From Aureimonas sp. AU4 (GTDB taxonomy: Bacteria; Pseudomonadota; Alphaproteobacteria; Rhizobiales; Rhizobiaceae): a stretch of 64,000 nt of DNA. Every line of letters starts with the position of its first letter. The stretch's first letter is position 1. The position numbers and the translations under genes were made by a program. Below the pieces are notes generated by a model. It ran no database searches. It had not been told where the DNA came from and saw nothing but the letters and a program-made list of their open reading frames with translations. Below, piece after piece: positions 45,423 through 52,951 of the stretch. The stretch spans positions 29,366 to 93,365 of the forward strand of contig NZ_BBWK01000030.1 in the NCBI RefSeq assembly GCF_001463765.1. The letters are read 5' to 3'.

Positions 45423-46703
45423 TTATCCCCGGAACGCGTGGGCGCGCAGCGATTCCGGCTTCATCTCGATCGAGAAGCCGGGCGCCTGCGGCGGGAGGTA
45501 GCGCCCGTTCAGCACTCGGCACGGCTCGACGAAGTGCTCGTGCAGGTGGTCGACATATTCGGCGACCCGTCCCTCGGCCGTCCCCGAGATCGCCAGGCAG
45601 TCGATGATCGACAGGTGCTGGACGTATTCGCAAAGGCCGACGCCCCCCGCGTGCGGGCAGACCGGCTTTCCGAACTTGGCCGCCATCAGCATGATGGCGA
45701 GGTTCTCGTTGAGGCCGCCGACGCGCGCGGCGTCGATCTGCACGACGTCGATCGCCTCCGCCTGCAGGAACTGCTTGAAGAGGATGCGGTTCTGGCCCAT
45801 CTCGCCGGTCGCGACCTTCACGGGATGCACGCCCCGGCGGATCTCGGCATGGCCCAGGACGTCGTCGGGCGAGGTCGGCTCCTCGATGAACCAGGGGCGG
45901 AACTCGGCGAGCTCGCGCACCCACGAGATCGCCTCGCCGACCTCCCAGACCTGGTTGGCGTCGATCATCAGCGTGCGGTCCGGACCGATCTCCTCGCGCA
46001 CGATCCGGCAGCGCCGGCGGTCGTCGGCGAGGTCACGCCCGACCTTCAGCTTGAAATGCGTCCAGCCCGCCGCCAGCCCCTCGCGGCACAGCGCCCTCAC
46101 CTTGTCGTCGGAATAGCCGAGCCAGCCCGCCGACGTCGTGTAGGTCGGGTAGCCCTCGGCCTCCAGCGTGGCGAGCCGCGCCTCGCGGCCCTCCCGCGCC
46201 TTGCGCAGGATGGCGAGCGCCTCGTCGTGCGTGATCGCGTTGGAGAGATATCGCAGGTCGACGCAGCGAAGCAGCGCTTCCGGCTCCATGTCCGCGACGA
46301 GGCGCCAGACCGGCTTGCCCTCGCGCTTGGCCCACAGGTCCCAGACGGCGTTCACCACCGCCCCGATCGCCATGTGCATGACGCCCTTGTCGGGCCCGAG
46401 CCAGCGCAGCTGCGAATCGCCCGTCATGAAGCGCCAGAAGCCGCCCATGTCGCCGGCGATGTCGTCGAGGCTCCAGCCCGCCGCGCGATCGGCCGCGCGC
46501 GCGATCGCGTCCACCACGATGTCGTTGCCGCGCCCGATCGTGAAGGCGAGCCCGTGGCCCGAGAGCGCCGGGTCGTCGGTTCCGAGCCGGACATAGGCGG
46601 CCGAATAGTCCGGGTCGGGGTTCATCGCGTCCGATCCGTCGAGCTTGGCGGAGGTCGCGAAGCGGATATCGTGGGTCTCGAAGTCGCGGATGGTGATGGA
46701 CAT
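45423..46703 (-). CDS. L-fuconate dehydratase (enolase superfamily)
   Basis: A 426-residue Mg-dependent dehydratase of the mandelate racemase branch. Lys in FKLKVGRD, metal ligands in [16 protein letters not shown] and VATGEMGQN, and the catalytic His in [16 protein letters not shown] match L-fuconate dehydratases. It converts L-fuconate to 2-keto-3-deoxy-L-fuconate. GAGGAGG precedes ATG 46703. It is divergent from the IclR gene with only 37 bases between the starts. Confidence 0.92.
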   Translation of the reverse strand: MSITIRDFETHDIRFATSAKLDGSDAMNPDPDYSAAYVRLGTDDPALSGHGLAFTIGRGNDIVVDAIARAADRAAGWSLDDIAGDMGGFWRFMTGDSQLRWLGPDKGVMHMAIGAVVNAVWDLWAKREGKPVWRLVADMEPEALLRCVDLRYLSNAITHDEALAILRKAREGREARLATLEAEGYPTYTTSAGWLGYSDDKVRALCREGLAAGWTHFKLKVGRDLADDRRRCRIVREEIGPDRTLMIDANQVWEVGEAISWVRELAEFRPWFIEEPTSPDDVLGHAEIRRGVHPVKVATGEMGQNRILFKQFLQAEAIDVVQIDAARVGGLNENLAIMLMAAKFGKPVCPHAGGVGLCEYVQHLSIIDCLAISGTAEGRVAEYVDHLHEHFVEPCRVLNGRYLPPQAPGFSIEMKPESLRAHAFRG

Positions 46704-46720
46704 GGGGTCGCCTCCTCGCT

Positions 46721-46739
46721 CATATATGAAACGAGAAAT
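46721..46739. promoter_or_regulatory. Candidate IclR operator in the divergent gap
   Basis: CATATATG at 46721-46728 runs into ATGAAACGAGAAAT (46726-46739). Nearly the same ATGAAACGRGARAT motif recurs at 47556-47569 in front of the dehydrogenase gene. IclR-family sites commonly carry GAAAC/TTTC half sites. The gap between dehydratase and regulator is too short for separate control, so binding here would affect both. Confidence 0.5.
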
Positions 46740-46740
46740 C

Positions 46741-47526
46741 ATGAGCGAACAGGATGTGTCAATGACCGACGAGGCCGGAGAGGGTCCGCGCTACCACGCT
46801 CCGGCGCTGGAGAAGGGTCTCGACATCCTGGAGCATCTGGGGTCGGTGCAGGAGGCCCAGACGCTCGGCGACCTCGGCGAGGCGCTCGGCCGCACGCGCG
46901 GCGAGATCTTCCGCATGGTCGCCGTGCTGGAGCGGCGCGGCTATATCGAGCGCGTCGCGCCCGACCGCTTCGCGCTCAGCGACCGCCTCTTCTCGCTCGC
47001 GATGAACCAGCCGCGCCAGCGGGCGCTCGCCGAGGCCGCCCTGCCCGAGATGCGGCGCTTTGCGGACGAGACCGGCCACAGCTGCCATCTGGCGGTGGCG
47101 AGCGAGGCCCAGATGGTGGTGGTGGCCCATGTGCCGAGCCCGGCCCATGTCGGCTTCGCGGTGCGCATCGGCCACCGCCAGCCGCTGGCGCTGACGGGCT
47201 CGGGTCTCTGCCTTCTGGCCTTCATGTCGCCGGAGCGCCGCGAGCGGACCTTGCGCAAGAGCCCGGAGGCGGACGGCCAGCGCGCCTGGCTCGGCGAGAC
47301 GCTGGGCGCGATCCGCGCGGCGGGCCATGTCCTGCGCCCTTCGCGGCTGGCGGAAGGGATCACCGACATCTCGGTTCCCGTGCGCGATCCGGCGACCGGC
47401 GACGTGCTTGCCGCCCTGTCCTGTCCCTTCATCCGCCTGCTCGACGCGGCGGAGCGGCCGGAGGATCTGGCGGCGCGCCTGCGCGAGGCGGCGGGACGGA
47501 TCGCGGTCCTCGTTGAAAACGGCTGA
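46741..47526 (+). CDS. IclR-family transcriptional regulator
   Basis: A 261-residue regulator. The N-terminal winged helix-turn-helix ([12 protein letters not shown] to ERRGYIERV, about 23-72) is followed by an IclR effector domain with [20 protein letters not shown] and [21 protein letters not shown]. Repressors of this family often answer to pathway acids such as keto-deoxy sugars. It sits between the two fuconate genes, divergent from the dehydratase. ATG 46741 is used; an in-frame ATG at 46726 overlaps the candidate operator. Confidence 0.9.
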   Translation: MSEQDVSMTDEAGEGPRYHAPALEKGLDILEHLGSVQEAQTLGDLGEALGRTRGEIFRMVAVLERRGYIERVAPDRFALSDRLFSLAMNQPRQRALAEAALPEMRRFADETGHSCHLAVASEAQMVVVAHVPSPAHVGFAVRIGHRQPLALTGSGLCLLAFMSPERRERTLRKSPEADGQRAWLGETLGAIRAAGHVLRPSRLAEGITDISVPVRDPATGDVLAALSCPFIRLLDAAERPEDLAARLREAAGRIAVLVENG

Positions 47527-47540
47527 ACGAGCGTCTATGA

Positions 47541-47572
47541 AACACGTGTTCGCGGATGAAACGGGAGATTTC
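47541..47572. promoter_or_regulatory. Candidate IclR operator before the SDR gene
   Basis: Within the 51-base gap after the IclR gene are a perfect 10-base palindrome AACACGTGTT (47541-47550) and ATGAAACGGGAGATTTC (47556-47572), the latter having GAAA/TTTC half sites and repeating the motif at 46726. This suggests a second binding site governing the dehydrogenase-hydrolase pair. Confidence 0.45.
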
Positions 47573-47577
47573 GAGCG

Positions 47578-48321
47578 ATGACCGGACGCCTTGGAGGCCT
47601 GAGGGCCGTCGTGACCGCGGCAGCGCAGGGCATCGGCCGCGCGACGGCCCTGCGCTTCGCGCAGGAGGGCGCGGAGGTCCTCGCCTGCGACATCAACGGC
47701 GAGAAGCTGCGGGATCTGGCGGGCGAGCGCGGCGTCACGACGCGCATCGTCGACGTCCTCGACGCCGGCGCCGTGCGCGATCTGGCGGCGGCGGCCGGGC
47801 GCACCGACATCCTCTTCAACTGCGCCGGCTTCGTCCATGCCGGCACGATCCTCGACTGCGAGGAGGAGGATTTCGACTTCTCGTTCGCGCTCAACGTCAA
47901 GTCGACCTACCGCATGGTGCGCGCCTTCCTGCCCGGCATGGCGGCGGGCGGCGGCGGCTCGATCATCAACGTCGCCTCGGTCGCCTCGTCCATGATCGCG
48001 GTGCCCAACCGCTTCGTCTACGGCGCCTCCAAGGCTGCCGTGATCGGCCTCACCAAGTCGGTCGCCGCCGACTTCGTCGCGCAAGGGGTTCGCTGCAACG
48101 CGATCTGCCCGGGCACCGTGGAGAGCCCCTCGCTGCAGCAGCGCCTGGAGGCCACCGGCGACGCCGACGCCGCGCGGCGCGCCTTCATCGCGCGACAGCC
48201 CATGGGCCGCATCGGCACGCCCGACGAGATCGCAGGCCTTGCCACCTATCTCGCAAGCCCGGAAGCCTCCTTCGTCTCGGGCCAGGCGCTCGCGATCGAC
48301 GGCGGCTGGACCAACATCTGA
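47578..48321 (+). CDS. SDR oxidoreductase, probable 2-keto-3-deoxy-L-fuconate dehydrogenase
   Basis: A 247-residue short-chain dehydrogenase. The cofactor motif TAAAQGIG is near residue 13, NCAG follows in the central strand, and the catalytic Ser in INVASVASSM and YGASK (Tyr/Lys) are present. GGWTNI ends the protein, as in keto-deoxy-fuconate dehydrogenases. It would oxidise KDF to 2,4-diketo-3-deoxy-L-fuconate. The hydrolase for that product starts 11 bases later. Confidence 0.9.
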   Translation: MTGRLGGLRAVVTAAAQGIGRATALRFAQEGAEVLACDINGEKLRDLAGERGVTTRIVDVLDAGAVRDLAAAAGRTDILFNCAGFVHAGTILDCEEEDFDFSFALNVKSTYRMVRAFLPGMAAGGGGSIINVASVASSMIAVPNRFVYGASKAAVIGLTKSVAADFVAQGVRCNAICPGTVESPSLQQRLEATGDADAARRAFIARQPMGRIGTPDEIAGLATYLASPEASFVSGQALAIDGGWTNI

Positions 48322-48332
48322 GGAAAACCATC

Positions 48333-49178
48333 ATGAAGCTCCTGCGATACGGCGAACGCGGCGCCGAGAAGCCCGGCCTCCTCGACAGCTCCGGCACGCT
48401 TCGCGACCTGTCGGGCCATGTCGAGGACATCGCGGGCGACGTGCTCTCCGACGAGGTCCTCGCCCGCCTCAGGTCGCTCGACCCGGCCTCGCTGCCCGCG
48501 GTTCCCGCAGGCGTGCGCATGGGCCCCTGCGTCGGCCGCGTCGGCAAGTTCATCTGCATCGGGCTGAACTACGCCGACCACGCCGCCGAGACCGGCGCGC
48601 CGATCCCGGCCGAGCCGATCGTCTTCATGAAGGCGACCAGCGCCATCACCGGGCCCAACGACGGCATCCTGATTCCGCGCAACTCGGTGAAGACCGACTG
48701 GGAGGTCGAGCTCGGCGTCGTGATCGGCCGCGAGGCGCGCTATGTCGCCGAAAGCGAGGCGCTCAACTTCGTGGCGGGCTACTGCGTCGTCAACGACCTG
48801 TCGGAGCGCGCCTTCCAGACCGAGCGCGGCGGCCAGTGGACCAAGGGCAAGTCGGCCGACACGTTCGGCCCCATCGGCCCCTGGCTCGTCACGCGCGACG
48901 AGGTGCCCGACCCGCAAGCCCTCTCCATGTGGCTCGAGGTCGACGGCCACCGCTACCAGGACGGCTCGACCCGCACGATGATCTTCGGCGTCGCGCACGT
49001 CGTGTCCTACCTCTCGCAGTTCATGAGCCTGCAGCCGGGCGACGTGATCACGACCGGCACGCCGCCGGGCGTCGGCATGGGGCTGAAGCCCGAGCCCGTC
49101 TATCTCAAGCCCGGCCAGGTCGTGCGCCTCGGCATCGAGGGCCTGGGCGAGCAGCGTCAGGACGTGGCGGCGGCCTGA
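48333..49178 (+). CDS. FAH-family 2,4-diketo-3-deoxy-L-fuconate hydrolase
   Basis: A 281-residue fumarylacetoacetate-hydrolase fold enzyme. Metal ligands are seen in EVELGVVIG and the surrounding CVVNDLSERAFQ region; GLNYADHAAETG and TTGTPPGVGMG are standard. In the non-phosphorylated fucose route it splits the diketo acid to pyruvate and L-lactate. It is in an operon with the SDR gene. Its 3' end overlaps the convergent GntR gene by 22 bases. Confidence 0.9.
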   Translation: MKLLRYGERGAEKPGLLDSSGTLRDLSGHVEDIAGDVLSDEVLARLRSLDPASLPAVPAGVRMGPCVGRVGKFICIGLNYADHAAETGAPIPAEPIVFMKATSAITGPNDGILIPRNSVKTDWEVELGVVIGREARYVAESEALNFVAGYCVVNDLSERAFQTERGGQWTKGKSADTFGPIGPWLVTRDEVPDPQALSMWLEVDGHRYQDGSTRTMIFGVAHVVSYLSQFMSLQPGDVITTGTPPGVGMGLKPEPVYLKPGQVVRLGIEGLGEQRQDVAAA

Positions 49179-50098
49179 GGCCGGAGCGCGTCCTCCTCTC
49201 CGGCCGCCTCGGCGGCGGCCGGGGGGATCGAGCGCAGCAGCGTCTCGCGCGCCGAGCGCAGGTGGCGCCGGCAATAGAACTCGACCTCCATCGCGTTGCG
49301 CGTGCGCAGCGCCGCGACGATGTCGAGGTGCTCCACCAACGCCTGCCGGTTGCGCTCCGTCTCGCCCTGCTTGTTCCACTGGTAATGGTAGTGGAAGATC
49401 ATGGCGATCACGTCGTAGAAGTCGATCACGAAGCGGTTGCCGGAGGCCTCGTGGATGAGGCGATGGAAGCGCTCGTCGAGCCGCGAGAAGGCGGCGCGCT
49501 GCTCCTCGACGCGCGGCAGGAGCCGGCGGTGCTCCTCCTCGATGGCTGCCAGCGACGCCCAGGCCGGGTGATCGTCCGGCAACTCCACGAAGGCAAGCGC
49601 CGAGCGCAGCTCGAAGAGCTCGCGCACCTCCGTCAGCTCCAGCGCGAAGGCGCGCGTGAAGCCCTTCAGCACCCACTGGCTGTTGCGCCGCTTCTCGATC
49701 AGCCCGAAGCGCGAGAAGCGGATGAGGAACTCGCGCACCGCCGAGACGCCGACGCCGAGCTCGCGCGCCAGGTCGGCCTCGCCGATCGCGTCGCCCGGTT
49801 GCGCGCCGCCCTGCAGGATGCGCTGCATGAAGCCGCGCTCGATCACCTGGTCGAGCGGGTCGGTCTCGTCGGCAGGAAAGCGGTCGGCGGCGACCGGCCG
49901 GCGCACCATCGCCCGGCGGCCGTCCTCGACCCGAAGGATGCCCCCTTCCGCCATGCGCGCCAGCACCGCCCGCACCGTGGTGCGGCTGACCTCGAGCTGC
50001 CGGGCGAGCGCGCCCTCCGAGGGGATCTCGCCCTCCTGCGAGAGAAGCGAGAGAGCGCGGTTGTAGGCGTCCTTGAAGAGCGTGTTGGGCTTGGCCAT
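49157..50098 (-). CDS. GntR-family regulator with two winged helix-turn-helix domains plus FCD
   Basis: A 313-residue regulator of unusual build. A first GntR-type DNA-binding domain spans about 7-68 (IPSEGALARQLEVSRTTVRA). A second spans about 82-147 (IGEADLARELGVGVSAVREF). A helical FCD ligand domain follows from about 155, with metal residues in LDERFHRLI (Asp208, His212) and later His257. Ordinary FadR/FCD proteins have one such domain and about 230-240 residues. It faces the fucose dehydrogenase operon across a 140-base spacer, so it probably controls that operon. Confidence 0.85.
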   Translation of the reverse strand: MAKPNTLFKDAYNRALSLLSQEGEIPSEGALARQLEVSRTTVRAVLARMAEGGILRVEDGRRAMVRRPVAADRFPADETDPLDQVIERGFMQRILQGGAQPGDAIGEADLARELGVGVSAVREFLIRFSRFGLIEKRRNSQWVLKGFTRAFALELTEVRELFELRSALAFVELPDDHPAWASLAAIEEEHRRLLPRVEEQRAAFSRLDERFHRLIHEASGNRFVIDFYDVIAMIFHYHYQWNKQGETERNRQALVEHLDIVAALRTRNAMEVEFYCRRHLRSARETLLRSIPPAAAEAAGEEDALRPQAAATS

Positions 50099-50102
50099 CC
50101 GG

Positions 50103-50120
50103 AATGCGCGTCAATGCGCG
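50103..50120. repeat. Direct repeat near the GntR start
   Basis: AATGCGCG occurs twice, separated by TC, immediately upstream of the tandem-domain GntR gene. Direct rather than inverted half sites could suit a protein with two DNA-binding domains per chain; this is conjecture. Confidence 0.4.
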
Positions 50121-50168
50121 GCAAAGGCCGCGCCGGGAAAACCGATTCATTACGCCAGCCTTGGTTCC

Positions 50169-50197
50169 TTGTCGATGAAAGACAGGTGAGCTAGATC
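50169..50197 (+). promoter_or_regulatory. Probable promoter of the fucose dehydrogenase operon
   Basis: TTGTCG, a 17-base spacer and TAGATC, 42 bases before the aldo/keto reductase start. The match to consensus is moderate but the spacing is exact. Confidence 0.45.
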
Positions 50198-50238
50198 TGC
50201 CGCCGTGCCCCGCCGGGCGCACAAGGGGGAACGAGGCG

Positions 50239-51228
50239 ATGAACAAGCGGCGAATCGGTCGGACGGCGCTCGAGGTGACGGAGATCAGCCTGGGCGGCGC
50301 CGCGCTCGGCAATCTCTACCGCGCCGTGGCGCGCAAGGACGCCATGGCGGTGATGGACCGGGCCTGGGACGCGGGCATCCGCTATTTCGACACCGCGCCC
50401 TACTACGGCTTCGGCCTGTCGGAGCGCCGCATGGGCGACTTCCTCCAGGGCAAGCCGCGCGACGCGTTCGTGCTCTCCACCAAGGTCGGGCGGCGGCTTC
50501 GCCCCGCGCCCGGCGAGGACCTGCCGGGCCTCGGCTATGTCGACGCCCTGCCCTTCGCGGTGGAATACGACTACGGCTACGACGCGATCATGCGCTCGGT
50601 GGAATCGAGCTACGCCCGGCTCGGCCTCAACCGCATCGACATCCTTTTCGTCCACGACATCGGCGTCTACACGCATGGCGAGGAGCGGACGCGCGCCCAT
50701 CTCGGCCAGCTCTTCGGCTCGGGCCTCAAGGCGCTGGAGGAGCTGAAGAGCGCCGGCGTGATCGGGGCCTACGGCCTCGGCGTCAACGAGGTCGACATCT
50801 GCCTCACCGTAATGCGCGAGGCGCCGCTCGACTGCATCCTGCTCGCCGGACGCTACACGCTGCTCGACCGCGCCGCCGAGCGCGAGCTCCTGCCTCTGTG
50901 CCGCGAGCACGGCACCTCGATCGTGGTGGGAGGCGTCTTCAACTCCGGGATTCTCGCCACCGGGGCGCGCGAGGGCGCGAACTTCGACTACGGTCCCGCC
51001 GGCCCGGACGTCCTGGAGGCGGTGCGCGGCCTCGAAGCGGTGGCCGAGCGCGAAGGCATTTCGCTGAGCGGCGCCGCGCTCCAGTTTCCGCTGCACGAGC
51101 CCATGGTGGCCAGCATCCTTCTCGGCACCGGGCGGCCCGAAAGCCTCGAGCGGAACCTTGCGGGCTTCGCGCCCGCGATCGCGCCCGGGCGCTTCGCCGC
51201 CTTCGAGCCCCACACGATCAACCGCTAG
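50239..51228 (+). CDS. Aldo/keto reductase, L-fucose dehydrogenase-like
   Basis: A 329-residue NAD(P) TIM-barrel enzyme. The catalytic tetrad is in the expected places: Asp and Tyr in FDTAPYYGFG, Lys in STKVG and His in FVHDI. Resemblance is to D-threo-aldose (L-fucose) 1-dehydrogenases and pyridoxal 4-dehydrogenase. In this cluster it should oxidise L-fucose to L-fucono-lactone. GGGGGAACGAGG precedes the ATG. The fucose mutarotase gene follows 12 bases later. Confidence 0.88.
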   Translation: MNKRRIGRTALEVTEISLGGAALGNLYRAVARKDAMAVMDRAWDAGIRYFDTAPYYGFGLSERRMGDFLQGKPRDAFVLSTKVGRRLRPAPGEDLPGLGYVDALPFAVEYDYGYDAIMRSVESSYARLGLNRIDILFVHDIGVYTHGEERTRAHLGQLFGSGLKALEELKSAGVIGAYGLGVNEVDICLTVMREAPLDCILLAGRYTLLDRAAERELLPLCREHGTSIVVGGVFNSGILATGAREGANFDYGPAGPDVLEAVRGLEAVAEREGISLSGAALQFPLHEPMVASILLGTGRPESLERNLAGFAPAIAPGRFAAFEPHTINR

Positions 51229-51240
51229 AGGACCCGTTCC

Positions 51241-51687
51241 ATGCTGCGCCACGTCCATCCCCTTCTCGGTCCCGACCTCCTTCATGCGCTCCGCTCGCTC
51301 GGCCACGGCGACGAGGTCGTGATCGCCGACGCCAACTTCCCCTCCCACTCGCTCGGGCCCCGCGTCGTTCGCCTCGACGGCATCGACGCGGTGGAGGCCG
51401 CCGAGGCCATCCTGACCCATCTGCCGCTCGACACGTTCGTGGAGCGCGCCGCGTTCCGCATGGCAATGGTGGACAAGCCCGACGAGGTGCCGCCGATCAC
51501 CGATCTCTTCGCCGACGCGATCGCTCGGCTGTCGGGCGGCGACTTCCCGATCGAGGCGATCGAGCGCTTCGCCTTCTACGAGCGTGCGCGCCGCGCGCAG
51601 CTGATCGTGGCCACCGGCGAGCGCCGTCTCTACGGAAATCTGATCCTGACGACGGGCGTCCTTCTTGGAAATTCCGTTCCAAAGTGA
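51241..51687 (+). CDS. fucU: L-fucose mutarotase (RbsD/FucU family)
   Basis: A 148-residue small mutarotase. The N terminus LRHVHPLLGPDLLHALRSLGHGDEVVIADANFP carries the conserved His and Asp of the RbsD/FucU active site, and the C-terminal FYERARRAQLIVATGERRLYGN matches FucU. It equilibrates fucose anomers for the dehydrogenase. Same operon as the aldo/keto reductase; the transporter genes follow after a 119-base promoter-bearing gap. Confidence 0.92.
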   Translation: MLRHVHPLLGPDLLHALRSLGHGDEVVIADANFPSHSLGPRVVRLDGIDAVEAAEAILTHLPLDTFVERAAFRMAMVDKPDEVPPITDLFADAIARLSGGDFPIEAIERFAFYERARRAQLIVATGERRLYGNLILTTGVLLGNSVPK

Positions 51688-51712
51688 TTTGATGTTGAAA
51701 CGGCTTGCGGAG

Positions 51713-51742
51713 AATCAAGGAAGCCGCTAGCGTACCCGTACG
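51713..51742 (+). promoter_or_regulatory. Promoter-like sequence and inverted repeat before the fucose transporter
   Basis: TTGCGG (51707-51712) stands 17 bases before TAGCGT (51728-51735 region). CGTACCCGTACG (51731-51742) is an inverted repeat with CGTAC/GTACG arms overlapping the -10 end, as expected of a repressor site. A further GGATACGTACG occurs about 30 bases on. Both readings are tentative. Confidence 0.4.
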
Positions 51743-51806
51743 ATATCCAGAAAGAACCGGGCCGACCCGGCGGATACGTACGCTCTTTCAAGGAGGAACA
51801 GTTCCG

Positions 51807-52790
51807 ATGAAGTCCCGCCTTCCGACCCGTCGCGCGGCCCTGGCCAGCGTCGCCCTCCTGGCCGCAGCCTTCGCCCTGCCCGGCGGTCCGGCCCTGGCCC
51901 AGCAGCCCACCATCCCGATCATCGTGAAGGACACGACCTCCTTCTACTGGCAGATCGTCCTGGCCGGCGCCCGGCAGGCGGGCAAGGATCTCGGCGTCAA
52001 CGTGCCTGAGCTCGGCGCCCAGGCCGAGACCGACATCAACGGCCAGATCTCGATCCTCGAGAACGCGGTGGCGGGCAAGCCGGCCGCGGTCGTGATCGCG
52101 CCGACCGAGCGCACGGCGCTCGGCGCCCCGATCACCGAGGCCGCCAAGTCGGTTCCGGTCGTCGGCATCGACTCCTCGGCCGAGACTGATGCCTTCTCGT
52201 CCTTCCTCACCACCGACAACGTCGAGGGCGGCCGCATCGCCGCGCGCGGCCTGGCCGAGGCGATCAAAGCCAAGACCGGCAAGGAAGAGGGCGACGTCGC
52301 GCTGATCACCAACGCGCCGAACGCCGGCTCGCTGGAGGAGCGCAAGAAGGGCTTCACCGAGGAGCTCGCCAAGTATCCGGGCCTCAAGCTCGTCGCCGAC
52401 CGCTACGCCGACGGCCAGGCCGCGACCGGCCTCAACATCACCACCGACCTCCTGACCGCCAATCCCAACCTCGTCGGCATCTTCGCCTCGAACCTGATCA
52501 TGGCGCAGGGCGCCGGCCAGGCGGTCGCCGAGAACGGCGTGAAGGACAAGGTGGCTCTGGTCGGCTTCGACTCCGACGACCGCCTCGTCGGCTTCCTGAA
52601 GGACGGCGTCATCTCGGCGCTGGTGGTCCAGGACCCGTACCGGATGGGCTACGACGGCATCAAGACCGCGCTCGCCGTCTCTAAGAAGGAGAAGGTCGAG
52701 AAGAACGTCGACACCGGCGCGAACCTCATCACCACCGCCAACATGATGGACAAGCGCTCGCAGGAGCTCCTCAACCCGAAGGTCAAGTAA
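51807..52790 (+). CDS. Sugar ABC transporter periplasmic binding protein, probably for L-fucose
   Basis: A 327-residue CUT2 receptor of the Peripla_BP_4 fold. The signal peptide is cleaved near PALAQ-QPT. Characteristic segments are KDTTSFYWQIVLAGARQAGKDLGV, VIAPTERTALGAP and VGIDSSAETDAFSSF. The start is chosen by AGGAGG 8 bases before ATG 51807. The fucose assignment comes from its position after fucU and before the ATPase and permease genes; the ligand is not readable from sequence. Confidence 0.9.
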   Translation: MKSRLPTRRAALASVALLAAAFALPGGPALAQQPTIPIIVKDTTSFYWQIVLAGARQAGKDLGVNVPELGAQAETDINGQISILENAVAGKPAAVVIAPTERTALGAPITEAAKSVPVVGIDSSAETDAFSSFLTTDNVEGGRIAARGLAEAIKAKTGKEEGDVALITNAPNAGSLEERKKGFTEELAKYPGLKLVADRYADGQAATGLNITTDLLTANPNLVGIFASNLIMAQGAGQAVAENGVKDKVALVGFDSDDRLVGFLKDGVISALVVQDPYRMGYDGIKTALAVSKKEKVEKNVDTGANLITTANMMDKRSQELLNPKVK

Positions 52791-52807
52791 CCCTCGAGGC
52801 TGAACGT

Positions 52808-52832
52808 CGCCCGCCGGCCGGTCCGGCGGGCG
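52808..52832 (+). terminator. Stem-loop after the receptor gene
   Basis: CGCCCGCCGG pairs with CCGGCGGGCG around a 5-base loop, 17 bases after the receptor stop, with no T tract. As at 939 and 35061, a hairpin separates the receptor from the rest of its transport operon. Confidence 0.5.
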
Positions 52833-52951
52833 CCATGAAGGGCCGGGGCCATCAGGCGCCCCGGCTTTCTCGCCCCTTCGCGGGGCAAGGCGAGACGCAG
52901 AAGGCCCAGCCCGGCCCCGCTCGCAGGCTCCTGCTCGTAAGGAGGCATTCC

